Positions 1 to 10,700 of a stretch of DNA of 31,922 bases are shown piece by piece; within the stretch, counting starts at the first letter, position 1, and every line of letters starts with the position of its first letter. Under the pieces are notes generated by a model, which worked only from the letters and a program-made list of their open reading frames with translations, was not told where the DNA came from and made no database searches. The DNA comes from Astrothelium macrocarpum. Its lineage: Eukaryota; Ascomycota; Dothideomycetes; Trypetheliales; Trypetheliaceae. The translations under genes were made by a program, and so were the position numbers. The stretch spans positions 1 to 31,922 of the forward strand of contig JAGEMR010000217.1 in the NCBI GenBank assembly GCA_021030915.1, given 5' to 3'.

Positions 1-99
1 AATATCATAAAATTATAAAATAAATTTTTAAATATATAATAATTTATCAAATTGGATTTATTAAAAATTTATAATCTTATATGAATAAAAAAAAATAAA

Positions 100-2400
100 A
101 GATAAAAGATAATATTTCGAATAAAATATGAATATTTTGAATATTTTATTATATCATTTGAATTTATAAACGCGTTAGTCAATTATCAAATATTTATCAA
201 TAATATATTAAAATCATATTTTGACAGATTTATAATAGTATATCTAGACGATATTCTTATCTATTCAAAAATCAGAAAAGAATATACGCGATATATATAA
301 TGGATATTTGAAAAATTTGATAAATAAAATTTATAATTGAAATTATCGAAATACGAATTCTGGATTAAAAAAACGAATTTCTTAAATTATATCATTAGAA
401 TAGGAATTATATAAATCAATTTAGATAAAATAAAATCAGTTAAAAAATGGCCAGAATCAAAAAATATGAAAAATATCCAATTCTTTTTAAAATTCGTCAA
501 TTATAACCGAAAATTCATTAAAAAATATTCTTCCAAAATCCAATTTTTAATAAAATTAATAAAAAAAAAAAAAAATATTCGTTTTTAAAAAAAATAAAAA
601 AAAAATATTTGAAATATTTAAAAAAAATTATTTACAGAATTTTATATTAAAAATCATTAAATCATTAGAATCAATATAAATTGAAATTGATATATCTGAT
701 TTGACGATAGAAATATATCTACATCAATAATCATAAAACGGAAATTGATATCTAATAAAATATTATTCAAAAAAATTTTCAGAATTAGAACAGAATTATG
801 ATATTTATAATAAAGAATTTTTTGCCATAATTATTACATTATAATATTGGAAGATATATATTAAAAGATCATCATTTTTAAAAATTTTCACAAATTATAA
901 AAATTTCATCTATTTTATAATAATAAAATAATTAAATTAATAATAAATTAAATGATCAGAATTTTTAAAATAATATAAATTTATTATTAAATATATATCA
1001 GAAAAGAATAATTCTAAAATCAATATTTTAAATCGAAAATCGGATTATATAATAAAAAAAATCAAAAATTAGATAATTTTTCAAATAAATCAAAACGGTA
1101 TATTATCAGAAAAATATAAAAAAATTAACGTGATTTTAATCATTTTTAAATAAAATCAATAAATAAAATAAAAAATCATGATTTTATATAAAAAAATTAA
1201 AAAAATTATTAAAAAATATCATAACAAATTATTTTATAAATATTCAGAAATTATATAAATTATTCGAAATATCTAATAGAATTATCATTTCAAAAGAATG
1301 AAAGAATATATCCAAAATTATATTATTAAATATAAATCATATTAAAAAAATAAATATAATATATAAATAAAAAGAGAAATGGTTATACCAATAGAATCAT
1401 CATATAAATCATTCAAATAAATTATTATGAATTTTATTACGAATTTATTAAAATCAGAAAATTTAATGATAAAATTAAAATATGATATAATCATAATCGT
1501 CATAAATAAATTAATAAAATATATCATTATTAAATAATTCAAAAAAATATATAAAATAATTTATATAATTAAATTATTATTTCAAAAAATAATTAAATAT
1601 TTTGGAATTCCAATAAATATTATATCTGATAAAAATTAAAAATTTATATCAATTTATTAAAAAATAATTTTAAATGAATTCAGAATTAAATTAAAAATAT
1701 TCATGATATATCATAAAAAAATAAATGATTAAATTGAATATATAAATTAGATATTGGAATAATATTCAAAATATTATATGAATAATCAATAAAATAATTG
1801 GATATTTTTATTATTTATAATATAATTAATATTAAATCAAAAAATATCATTAAATATATAAAAAATATTAATAGAATATATTTTAAAATGAAATAATAAA
1901 AATCAAATTAAATAAAATATAAAAATATTTTCAGATTAAATATAATAAAATATATCATATAAATTGGAAATTCTGATATAAATATAAGAAAATATCAAAA
2001 AAAATAATCAATAAATATTAATTAAAAATAAAAGAATCAATATTTTCAGAAAAAATGAATTTTAATTAAAAAAAAAAGATAAAATATATTTATTTATCAA
2101 AAATTTCAAAAATAAATTATTAATAAAAAAATTGGAATTAATAAAAATCGGATCATTTTTGATATAAAAATAAAAAAAATTAATAAATTTTAAATTGGAA
2201 TTATTATAAAATATCAAAATCTATCCAATATTTTATATATTTTTATTTTAATCAATAAATTCAATAATATCATATTAAATCATTTTTCATTTCCAATTAA
2301 AAAAGAAAAACGAATTCGAAATAAAAAAAATATTTGATTATTATAATAATTTTTATTTAATTAAATAAAAAAGATATCCAGATTCAGAAAATATATAAAA
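100..2400 (+). pseudogene. Degenerate gypsy pol: RT, RNase H, integrase, chromodomain
   Basis: Residual protein signal survives in shifting frames. The RT catalytic segment at 241-270 reads YLDDILIYSK, a near-perfect gypsy-type active site. The RT thumb/connection follows at about 350-560 with a readable FLKFVNYNRKFIKKYS. RNase H-like text at about 680-900 includes YYSKKFSELEQNYD and a DKE-like EFFAI segment. An RT-distal LNRKSDY is near 1030, like the LSRRPD motif preceding integrase. Integrase core text lies at about 1380-1900, including MNFITNLLKSEN, FGIPINIISD and the YHKKIND segment. A chromodomain remnant at 2311-2400 retains RYPDSEN (2372-2392), matching the KGYPDSENTWE signature. Stops are mostly TAA/TAG at places where the family has Q, W or R codons, which fits RIP (CpA to TpA on either strand). 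It is certainly a pseudogene. Confidence 0.88.
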
Positions 2401-3100
2401 AATACAAAAAAATCTAAAAAAATATCAATAAAAAATTAAAAAATTCTATAATTAAAAGAAATTATATTATAAAAAATCAAATCAATTTCCATTTTCAAAA
2501 TATTTCTGATTATTTAAAAGAATTATTAATGATTTCCGAAATATTATCATTAAAGAAATTCAATAAAAAATTCAAAAACGATATATTAAAATCCGGAATT
2601 TTAAAAATTTCATCCGTCATATTTCATTATATAAAATTTATTATTTTATCAATACGAATTTTTTTTATATTTTATATCTTCTGAATAATAAAATTTTATT
2701 ATTTCTGATATAATAAATTTATTTACGAATTTAAATAAATAATTCGCGTTATAATCTTTTATTATATTTGGATATTTTTTTATATCTCATTTCATAACCG
2801 ATTCATCTGAATATTAATCTTTTCAAAAATCCGGTCTGAAATAATCAGATCATAAAAAATCGCCCTCTTTATATATTCGGTATATTTCTCCGAATCCTGA
2901 ATCAGATGACAGGAACGACCATTTTGGATACAGTTACGATAAAGACACATAATAAGAAGAATAGAGGATAATTTTAATAAACATTATACACAACGAATGG
3001 AGGAATGAAAAGAACGAGATTTGGAAATATGAGATGAGGGAGCCATGATGATCTTGGGGACACGTCATCATAGTATATAAGCACATGAGGTCACGTGCCA

Positions 3101-3116
3101 GAAGAGGAGGGGATAG
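3101..3116 (+). other. Polypurine tract of the gypsy element
   Basis: A purine-only run GAAGAGGAGGGGA followed by TAG lies immediately upstream of the LTR start. A purine run directly 5' of the 3' LTR is the expected plus-strand primer site of LTR retrotransposons, which supports calling 3117 as the LTR boundary. Confidence 0.8.
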
Positions 3117-3442
3117 TGTTATGACCACCGAGGGGGCCGTGTACCTGCCATGCCTCTGGCTCATAAGGCTCACAATATGAGCCAAGGGATCTCACCCCTG
3201 GCTCATATGGCTCACGCCCTGAGCTATAGGATGTTACAAAGTATATAGGAACGCAACAAAACCCACTTTGGCTTCGTTGTATTCAAAGCCATTCTCTAAG
3301 CTAATCTTTGATAACGTCTTCAGTAGAATTTTGAATTACCGAACCACATCACTCCTTGCTAGTTCACCCCTTTACCGACTCACTTCAGAAGCCACCTTGA
3401 TCCGAAGTAGACTTGACCCCAAGGATACCTAGGATCATAACA
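3117..3442 (+). repeat. 3' LTR (326 bp) with 8-bp terminal inverted repeats
   Basis: The LTR begins TGTTATGA and ends TCATAACA, exact reverse complements with the canonical TG...CA ends, and directly follows the polypurine tract. Inside are two near-identical 18-mers (CTGGCTCATAAGGCTCAC at 3156-3173 and the A-to-T variant at 3198-3215) and an inverted TATGAGCC (3176-3183), a clustered repeat typical of a U3 region. A TATA-like GTATATAGG lies at about 3241-3249, a candidate for the U3/R promoter. The composition is near 45-50% G+C with many CpA/TpG left, unlike the internal region upstream and the AT desert downstream. Whether another copy exists as a 5' LTR cannot be seen here. Confidence 0.85.
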
Positions 3443-6400
3443 ATAATATTAAATAATTATTGAATTATTTTTAATTAAAATTTTTAAAATCATTTTAATA
3501 TCAATATTAATTTTTTATTTTTTTTAATTATTTTTATTATATAAATTTTAAAATTAAATTTTTGATTAAAAATAATATCAAGTAATTTAATTTATATTAA
3601 TAATTAAATTTTTATATTTATAATTTTAAATAAAATATTTTTATCAGAAATTTTTCTATTTTTAAAAAAATGAATAAATTGGATTTTTTTTAATTTAAAT
3701 ATAATTCTATTATCATTTATTTATTATTCCATTTTTAAAAGAATAATAATTTAAATTTGATATAAATTTTTCTTTTTTATATTATTAATTATTCATATAT
3801 TGAAATTATTTATAAAAATAAATAAATCATTATTATTTAATATTTATTTGATTATTAGATTAATATTATAAAATAAAAATAAAAATAATAATAATAAAAA
3901 TTTTTATAAAAGATTTATATAAATAATTTTTTGAATATCTGATTTTTTTTTATTGATCATAATAAATATTTTTTTATTAAAATAGAAATTAAATATTTAT
4001 TGAATTAATATTTTTAAAATATATTTTTATCGAAATTTTTGAATTAATATTTAAAAATTTATTCTATTATAAATTCTTTAAATATCAAAATTCATTAAAA
4101 ATAATATCTTTTTTTATTTTTAAATTTAATAAATTTATTTTATAAAATATTAAAAAATATTAATTATAAATTTTTATTTTCTAATTTTAAAATATATTTT
4201 AAAAAATAGATTATATATTTTATTTAAATAAAATAATCGTTTAATTAAAATTATTTTTAAAAATTTTTTTAATATAAATAATAATAAAATTAAATAATAT
4301 ATTTTAAATTATTAATAATTTGATTTATTTAATTTTTATAATAAAATAATTCAAATTATTTTTTATTATTATAAAAAATATTCAATTTATAATAATATTT
4401 TAAAAAATTAGAATATTTTATTTTTTATTATTGGTCAAAATTTTTATTATATTATTATTAATAATTTATTTATTTTCGTTATTTTAAAAGATTTTATTTT
4501 CAATAATATTTCATAAATTTCTTTTTTTATTAATTTTATTTATTAAAATTGATTAAAAATATATTCTATTTTTATTTGATTTATATCTATTATTTGATTA
4601 AAAAATTGGAATAATAAAATTATAAAAAAATTTTTATTTATAATTATCATTTTTTATTTAATATAAAATATTAATATAATTCTAAATTGATTTTATTTTT
4701 ATGAATAAAAATATTTGATATTTTTTTTTAGATATTATTTATATTATTTAAAAATTCGTATTAATATATATATTTTTATTTTTGTATTATATTATAAAAT
4801 AATTTTCGAATTTTTTTTATTTTTTATTTTAAATAATCATTTTTATAATTATAATTCTGAAATATTTTAATTTTATTTTTAATTTTTATATATATTTAAC
4901 GGAATAAAATAAAATTAAATATCTATTATTATTTTTTTATATAATAAGAATTTTAAAATTAGAATATAATATTATATAATTTTATTTATTATATTGATAA
5001 ATTATTAAATTAAATTATTAATATTTTCTAATCATAATATTAAAAAATTCATTTTATTTATTATATAAATTATTATCAAAATTTTTTTTTATATTTTTTT
5101 TTAATTAATTTATTAAATTAATAGTTTTATTTTAAAAATAAATTCGTATATATTTAAATTGAAATTTATTTTAATTATTTTATAATTTTATTTATATATT
5201 ATTGATCAGATATTATATTTAATAAAATTTTGATATAATTCCATTGAAATAAATAAAAAATTAATTATTAATTCTGATTCATATATTGATGTATTTTTTA
5301 AAAAAAATAATTATAAATTATATTTTTTTATAAATCATAAAATATTTATTTTTTAATTTTATTATATTATATTTTTATTTTAAAATTGATTATATTAATT
5401 AAAATCTCTGATTATTAAAAATTCGTATATTAAATAATATAATTTTATTTATTCAATTATTTAAAAAATTATATTTAATATATTTATATTTATTATTAAT
5501 ATATTAATTAATGAAATATAAATTAAAAAAATAAATAATATTTAATTTTTAAATTGAATTTTAATTATTATAATATTTAATAATAATATTTGAATTTAAT
5601 AAATTTGAATTTTTTAATTAATATAAATTAAAATTCTGAATAAATATTTATTATTTTTGATTTTTATAAATTAAAATTAAATTTAATTCAGATATATTTA
5701 TAAAATTATAATAATTTATTATTTTAAAATTCAAAAATAAAACGATTTTTAAAATAAAAATAAATCAAAATTTTTAAAATTTATATTATTTAATATAATA
5801 TATTATATTTCTAATATTTTTATATATTTATTTATAAAATTTATAACTTTTTATTATTTATAAATTTGATATTTTTAAATTAATTTAATTCGAATTAAAT
5901 AATTAATAAATTATAAATAATAGTTTTTAAAATAATTTATATAATAAATAAAAATTATATAATTTTTAATATTATATATTTTTTTTAAATAATTTAAATA
6001 TTTTTTTTATTTGAATTTTTTATTTTAAATTTATTTATTTTTAAAAATTTCATTTTAAAATATTTTTATATAATAGATTTTATTTTATTAAATTCTAATT
6101 TCGAAAGATTTTTTTATAATTTTTTATTTTTAATTATTTATATTATTTATTTATTATTAAATATAAATTAGATTTATTTTTTTTTTTAAAAATTATTATT
6201 ATATATTTAATATTTTCAAAATTTTATATAATTTATAAAATTTTATTTATTATTTTTTATAAATTTTTTATTTTTTTTATGATTATAATTATATTTTATA
6301 AATTGAATTTTATATTTAAAAAATAATGAAAATTTTAAATTATCATTTAAATATTATTTAAATTTAAAATAAAATAAAAATTTGAATTTAAATCTAATAA

Positions 6401-6460
6401 TATTATTATAATTAAAAAAGATAATATTTTTATATTCAAAATTATTAAAATATATAAATA
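3443..6460. other. Extreme AT desert, no recognisable gene
   Basis: About 3 kb composed almost entirely of A and T, with only scattered G or C (by eye well under 15% G+C). I found no conserved protein motif in any frame and no long repeat unit. The composition is what heavily RIPped repeat DNA looks like, and ordinary fungal intergenic DNA does not reach it. The DNA resumes at 8359 after the inserted Fot1-type element, so 3443-6460 and 8359-8760 were probably one block. Confidence 0.7.
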
Positions 6461-6533
6461 ACGTATCTGCATAGCGAGCGGAACAACATAGCGAGCGGAA
6501 CACCGCTCTGCATTTATACGAACTTTTCTTTTT
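6461..6533 (+). repeat. Left terminal inverted repeat with two 17-bp iterons
   Basis: After the 10-bp outer end come two units of ATAGCGAGCGGAACAAC (6471-6487; second unit 6488-6504 ends ACC), then a GCTC...ACGAACTTTT inner segment shared with the right end. GC content is high and CpA sites are intact, unlike the rest of the element. Confidence 0.9.
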
Positions 6534-6559
6534 GACGCGACTTTTCTCTACATATAGAA

Positions 6560-8020
6560 ATGGAAACATCTTCTAAAGAGAGCAGAATGATTATGACTTT
6601 CGAAATTTTAAAAAGAGACCAAAAATTTAATGTATGAAAGATTGTTCAAATTTATGAGGTCTCTCATATAATACTAACTGTTCGACGCGACGGCCGACAA
6701 TCACGACATGATATCTCAGCCAATTCAATGAATCTCATTGAGATAAAAAAGGAAATGATTCTGAATCGTATTATAAATCTAATCGATCACGATTTTCCGT
6801 CTAGATAAGATGATATACGAGATATGACTGATTATTTATGCGAAATTCAAAATATGTTATATATCAGATTTTGATAGATTATAAATTTCGTATGACGGTA
6901 ATTATCATTTAAAATATGATTCCGACGAAAGATTGATTATCAGAAAATATTAATTGAAAATTCTATAATTATATAAAATTGATTTAATCTCGTATGTAAT
7001 ATAATCAATAAATATGGAATTATTAATACCGATATCTACAATTTCGATAAGACTGATTTTTTGATGAAAATATTATTATATATAAAAATTATTATTATCT
7101 CAGATCGTAAAAGAAGGTCTTATACGAAATAATCTGACAATCAAAAATGGATTTCAATAATCCAGAATATTTATATAAATAATTGGACGTTATCTCCGTA
7201 TGTTATTATAAAGGACAAATATCATTTCCTTTCTTAATATATAAATAGCGAATTTTTCACTATCTGACGAATCCATTTAAACATAAATAATTGGATAATA
7301 AATAAAATTAATCTAGATTGATTATAATATTTTAAAAAATTTATAAAATTTTATATAATCGGCAAATATCGATTTTTAATTCTCAATAGATATAATAGCC
7401 ACCATTTTTTTGAATTCAATAATTATTATCAAAAAATGAATATTATTATTCTTTATATATTTTCATATTCATTATATATCCTTCAGTCTTTTAATATAAA
7501 ATATTTTGGTCCTTTAAAAATTTCATATAATAAAAAAATTGAACATTTAATACGATTTCAATTTATATATATTATGAAGGACGATTTCTTTTCTGTCTTT
7601 AAAAAAGCGTTTTTTACCTTAATGGATGAAAAAAATATATAAACAGGATTTCGAATAATTGACTTTATTTCATACGATCTAAAATAAATAATTAATTATC
7701 TGAATTTTAAATTTAGAACATTTATATCATTAAATTCTTATTCGATAAATATCATATTTATAAATTCAAATATATTTAAAATTACAAAAAATATAATATA
7801 AAATTCTATAAATCTAAAATCTAGAATCGTAAAATATTAAAATAATTCTCTAATCCAATTATATAATCTAATTAATATATAAATAAAAAATATTTTAAAA
7901 TTAATATATGAATTGGTGTTATTAAAAACGAAAAATAAAAATTTTCGTATAATAAATAAAATATTAAATAAATATCGAAAAATCAAAAAAATTTGATTAT
8001 ACGCTGACGGATCATTTAAT
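6560..8020 (+). pseudogene. Dead Fot1/pogo-like transposase (CENP-B-type HTH plus DDE)
   Basis: An ATG at 6560 opens text resembling the N-terminal helix-turn-helix region of Fot1/pogo transposases (ERMI..FEILKRDQK-like start, then a VRRDGR stretch and a polar DISANSMNL segment). The DDE core is recognisable but altered. The first catalytic site reads FDKTD at 7042-7056, where the family has FDETG, so the Asp is kept. The second (about 7382-7405) reads LNRYNSHH, with the Asp codon changed to AAT (Asn). The third (7481-7495) reads LQSFN, where the family has LQPLD, so the Asp is again Asn. All these changes are G-to-A or C-to-T, as RIP predicts. Many in-frame stops are present. The longest open piece, 7436-7642, is only a fragment of this relic. 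The 3' limit is approximate. Confidence 0.85.
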
Positions 8021-8250
8021 ATTTCAGAAGTAAATACGTTATAATCATAAAAAGATATTATTGAAATTAAAAAAAGTGATGTGTATGAAAAGAATGGTCA
8101 TATAAATGGTAAGAATCCGCGCGTATAATATTATAATAATTACAAACAATCTAAATATTATACGCGAATATGTCAGATAAATTCTTTAATTTTTGAAAAA
8201 AAGAATAGCGATTAATTTTCATAATTGTAATATAGTATTGTTGTGTTGAT

Positions 8251-8356
8251 AAAAAAAAAGTTCGTACGAGTGCGGAGCGGTGTTCCGCTCGCTATGTTGT
8301 TCCGCTCGCTATGTTGTTCCGCTCGCTATGTTGTTCCGCTCGCTATGCAGATACGT
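8251..8356 (-). repeat. Right terminal inverted repeat with four 17-bp iterons
   Basis: This is the reverse complement of the left end, with the same 10-bp terminus (8347-8356) and the same inner ACGAACTTTT segment, but it holds four 17-bp units: 8330-8346, 8313-8329, 8296-8312 and 8279-8295. The innermost is the ACC variant also found innermost on the left. The two termini therefore differ by exactly two repeat units. Confidence 0.9.
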
Positions 8357-8358
8357 TA

Positions 8359-8780
8359 AGATTAGAATAATTATATTTTTGAAAGAATTTTTTTTAAATT
8401 ATTAATAATTTTTTAAAAATTTATTATTATATTCATCATTTATTTAATTTATTTTAAAAATTTATTATTTTTTTTTTATATTTTATTTTTATTTTTTTTA
8501 TATATTATAAAATTTAAATTAATTATTTATCAATATATTTTCGAATTATTATTTTTTATTTTAAAAGAATTTATTTATTAATCATATTTTTATATATTTT
8601 TATAAAAAATTTGATAATATATTTAAATTTTATAATTTCGATTTATTAGAATATAAAATTTATAAATTTATTATTAATTATATTTATTTTTAAATATCTG
8701 CATTTTTTAAATATTATATATATATTATAAAGAAATTAAATTAATAAAGATATCGATTTATATTTGATTTCGTCTTACGA
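8359..8780. other. AT-rich block between transposon and satellite
   Basis: Nearly pure A/T DNA like 3443-6460, without motifs or an open frame of note. Composition changes abruptly to near 50% G+C at about 8,780, just before the satellite. Confidence 0.6.
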
Positions 8781-8843
8781 TATTGGGGCGTTCATGTGTT
8801 GTATATTCTAATCAGAAATTGTATTGTGCCAATTTCGTCCCCT

Positions 8844-9468
8844 CCAATGGTAGAGAGAGTACGACCGTTTGCTCGTACGTGGCCGCGCTCACGTGCCGGG
8901 CGCGTTTCCTGCTTCCTGCAGGCGTCAAACTGGTGAGACTTCCAATAGGTCAAAAGAATCCTGTATAATCCGTTCCGCTGAGGCTAAAATTGCTGTGAAA
9001 AATTGATCGATAGACTCTGCAGCTACCGTAATGAGTCGAGATCCTCCGCTTGCCCGCCAAATAGTAGAGAGAGTACAACCGCGTACTCGTGTGTGGGCAC
9101 GCTCACGTGCCGGGCGCGTTTCCTGCTTCCTGCAGGCGTCAGGCTGGTGAGACTTCCAATAGGTCAAAAGAATCCTGTGTGATCCGTTCCCTCTCCAATA
9201 GTAGAGGGAGTACGACCGCGTACTCGTACGCGAGCACGCTCACGTGCCGGGCGCGTTTTCTGCCTTTTGTAGGTGTCAGGCTGGTGAGGTTTCCAATAGG
9301 TCGAATTGATCCTGTGTGATCCACTCCGCTGCCAAATAATAGAGAGAGTACGATCGCGTACTCGTGCGTGGGCACGCTCACGTGCCGGGCGCGTTTCCTG
9401 CTTCCTGCAGACGTCAGGCTGGTGAGACTTCCAATAGGTCAAAAGAATCCTGTGTGATCCGTTCCGCT
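8844..9468 (+). repeat. Four-copy ~136-bp tandem satellite at the AT/GC border
   Basis: Copies lie at 8844-8979, 9057-9192, 9195-9330 and 9332-9468. The last three are contiguous, and the first is separated by about 77 bp. Each begins CCAA(A)TRRTAGAG and ends ATCCRYTCCSCT or close. All keep the core CTCACGTGCCGGGCGCG, a GGYGTCAGGCTGGTGAG-like middle and TTCCAATAGGTC. Copies 2 and 4 contain a GGCACG-CTCA-CGTGCC stem-loop, and copy 3 also has CGCGTA-CTCG-TACGCG. Copies 1 and 4 are both followed by GGCTAAAATTGCTGTGAA, showing that a larger unit was once shared. Differences between copies are largely transitions. Short open frames within it exist only because the repeat lacks stops, and they have no protein signature. 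Confidence 0.9.
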
Positions 9469-9924
9469 AAGGCTAAAATTGCTGTGAATTAAGCACCCTC
9501 CAATGGCAGAGCTGGTGTGTGTTGGTACCACCAGCTAGAGTTAGTCACGTGATGTGTCTCTGAAACTTCCCGGTCGCCAGACATTGATTTGACTTAACCA
9601 AACTTGGAATAATGTAAACTTAAAATCTTGAAGGCACAATTCCGGATTAGAACAAAATTGGATTGACTTAAACCTGCAAAGCGCTGTTTACAACGATGTG
9701 GTATGTAAACAAGCATGTAATATAGTCTCCAACAATATAGACGACTGTAATTTACCTCCTGTAGTTTATGACCATTGAGGCAAGTTAGAAGATGCTGAGA
9801 ATTCCATCATTACATCTGTCCTGCTATCACCAAACTTGGCAACGGACTGGTCAAGTCCTTTAGCATTTTCTGAGAAGACATGTCGGCGGCTCTGCGATGC
9901 ACAATCGAGCGCTGCATTGAGCTC

Positions 9925-10215
9925 TTAAAGACACTCAACATCGTTCAACAAGTCGTCCAAGACGCCATCAACATCATCACACTCCCTTGTGATTCCGCTT
10001 TCGAAAGTTTTCTCGTGAGAGGCGTAAAAATCTATCGTGTGTGACTGCGCATCAATAACTTTGCAGCACGAAGCAGCACTATCGATGGGATCTAACCCTC
10101 CCAACATTAGCTCCTGCAGTGTCAACGTACTTCACGCAGACTCTCGAATTGCTTACGGTAAGCAAGACTCTTTACAATAGAAGCCAACAGCGTTCTTGCC
10201 TCGATTTTGAGTTCA
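9925..10215 (-). pseudogene. Minus-strand coding relic, unknown family
   Basis: Two adjacent frames look coding but do not join. One piece, 10125-10215, reads TELKIEARTLLASIVKS and continues helically before a TGA. The other, 10125-9925, is a 66-residue open frame rich in Asp/Glu with DPIDSAASC and ECDDVDGVLDDLLNDVE. Both are amphipathic and helical in character. I do not recognise a family. It is best regarded as the decayed continuation of the relic at 10216-10700. Confidence 0.35.
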
Positions 10216-10700
10216 GTTGATAATTTAACTTCATATCCAAACCGCCGCTTTCAACTTCATGACCGTCAGCCTATAGTTTTGAGGCTTTGTATATTGTCTC
10301 CAATTTCGGCTTCGATTGCGTAGGAGCATCTCGCTTGCGACCAGTGTCTCCGGATATACAAGGCTTAAGCCCGACGATGAAGCTTTGACTCCATTTGGAG
10401 TGCGCGATGAGATCTCGAAGATGCTGTGAACATATTTCGTACAAATCCGATAGGGAAACAAGAGATTCATTAGGCACTTTACTCGGTATCCATCAAAAAT
10501 CAAGTGATATAGATTCTCGATTCGAGACATTTTCCGTGTTCGAATTGCGGTCTTGTATCCAGAAAAGAAGCTCTTGGACGGTCCAAACAGCCTACAGTGA
10601 GTTTGCACTTTGCCCTACACGAGCAGCGAAGTATGCATTGCGATCATAGATCGTACATGAAGAGAAGGCGTTGATCGACCATGAGCCGATAATGAGCTTG
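10216..10700 (-). pseudogene. Degenerate minus-strand gene fragment with three in-frame stops
   Basis: One minus-strand frame gives continuous protein-like text over about 480 bp, broken only by TAG (10592-10594), TGA (10493-10495) and TAG (10271-10273). Readable pieces include VWTVQELLFWIQDRNSN, ESLVSLSDLYEICSQHLRDL and SKWSQSFIVGLKPCISGD. The stops are consistent with single transitions from Gln or Trp codons. A frame change occurs near 10215. The proximity to the AT-rich block and the type of lesions suggest decay by mild RIP or RIP leakage. No family is recognised. Confidence 0.4.

Larger units (their letters stand above)
1..3442 (+). mobile_element. 3' half of a RIP-degraded Ty3/gypsy chromovirus-type LTR retrotransposon
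   Basis: The segment reads, in order on the plus strand, as decayed reverse transcriptase, RNase H, integrase and chromodomain, then a polypurine tract and an LTR with perfect 8-bp inverted ends. This order (integrase after RT/RNase H, chromodomain at the C-terminus) is that of Ty3/gypsy chromoviruses common in fungi. The window opens inside RT, so the 5' LTR, primer binding site, gag, protease and first part of RT lie outside. Composition is extremely AT-rich up to about 2,880 and near normal from there to 3442. The DNA beyond 3442 is again extremely AT-rich, so the element probably inserted into an AT-rich block. The target-site duplication cannot be checked without the 5' end. The element cannot be active, because all pol domains carry many stops. 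Confidence 0.9.
6461..8356 (+). mobile_element. Complete Fot1/pogo-type (Tc1/mariner superfamily) DNA transposon, RIP-damaged
   Basis: The 1,896-bp element starts ACGTATCTGC and ends GCAGATACGT. It is bounded by the dinucleotide TA on both sides (6459-6460 and 8357-8358), the target-site duplication of the Tc1/mariner superfamily. The terminal inverted repeats are 6461-6533 and 8251-8356. One plus-strand transposase relic fills the interior, with Fot1/pogo-like text. The length suits Fot1-type elements (about 1.9 kb). The interior is AT-rich but noticeably less so than the flanking desert, so it probably inserted into DNA that was already AT-rich. Confidence 0.9.

Noticed and set aside
1342..1542. 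66-codon minus-strand frame in the AT-rich block
   Set aside because: It lies antisense to the decayed integrase. Its Ile/Phe/Leu-rich composition is simply what A/T-only DNA encodes.
2934..3185. 83-codon minus-strand frame across the polypurine tract and LTR
   Set aside because: It crosses the LTR boundary and has no protein signature; the LTR structure explains the region.
6471..6504. Short direct repeats that could be mistaken for a CRISPR array
   Set aside because: Units are head-to-tail without spacers, lie in transposon termini, and the genome is eukaryotic.
8783..9442. Several open frames on both strands with recurring peptides
   Set aside because: The recurring peptides come from the 136-bp tandem repeat; no start, domain or codon bias supports translation.
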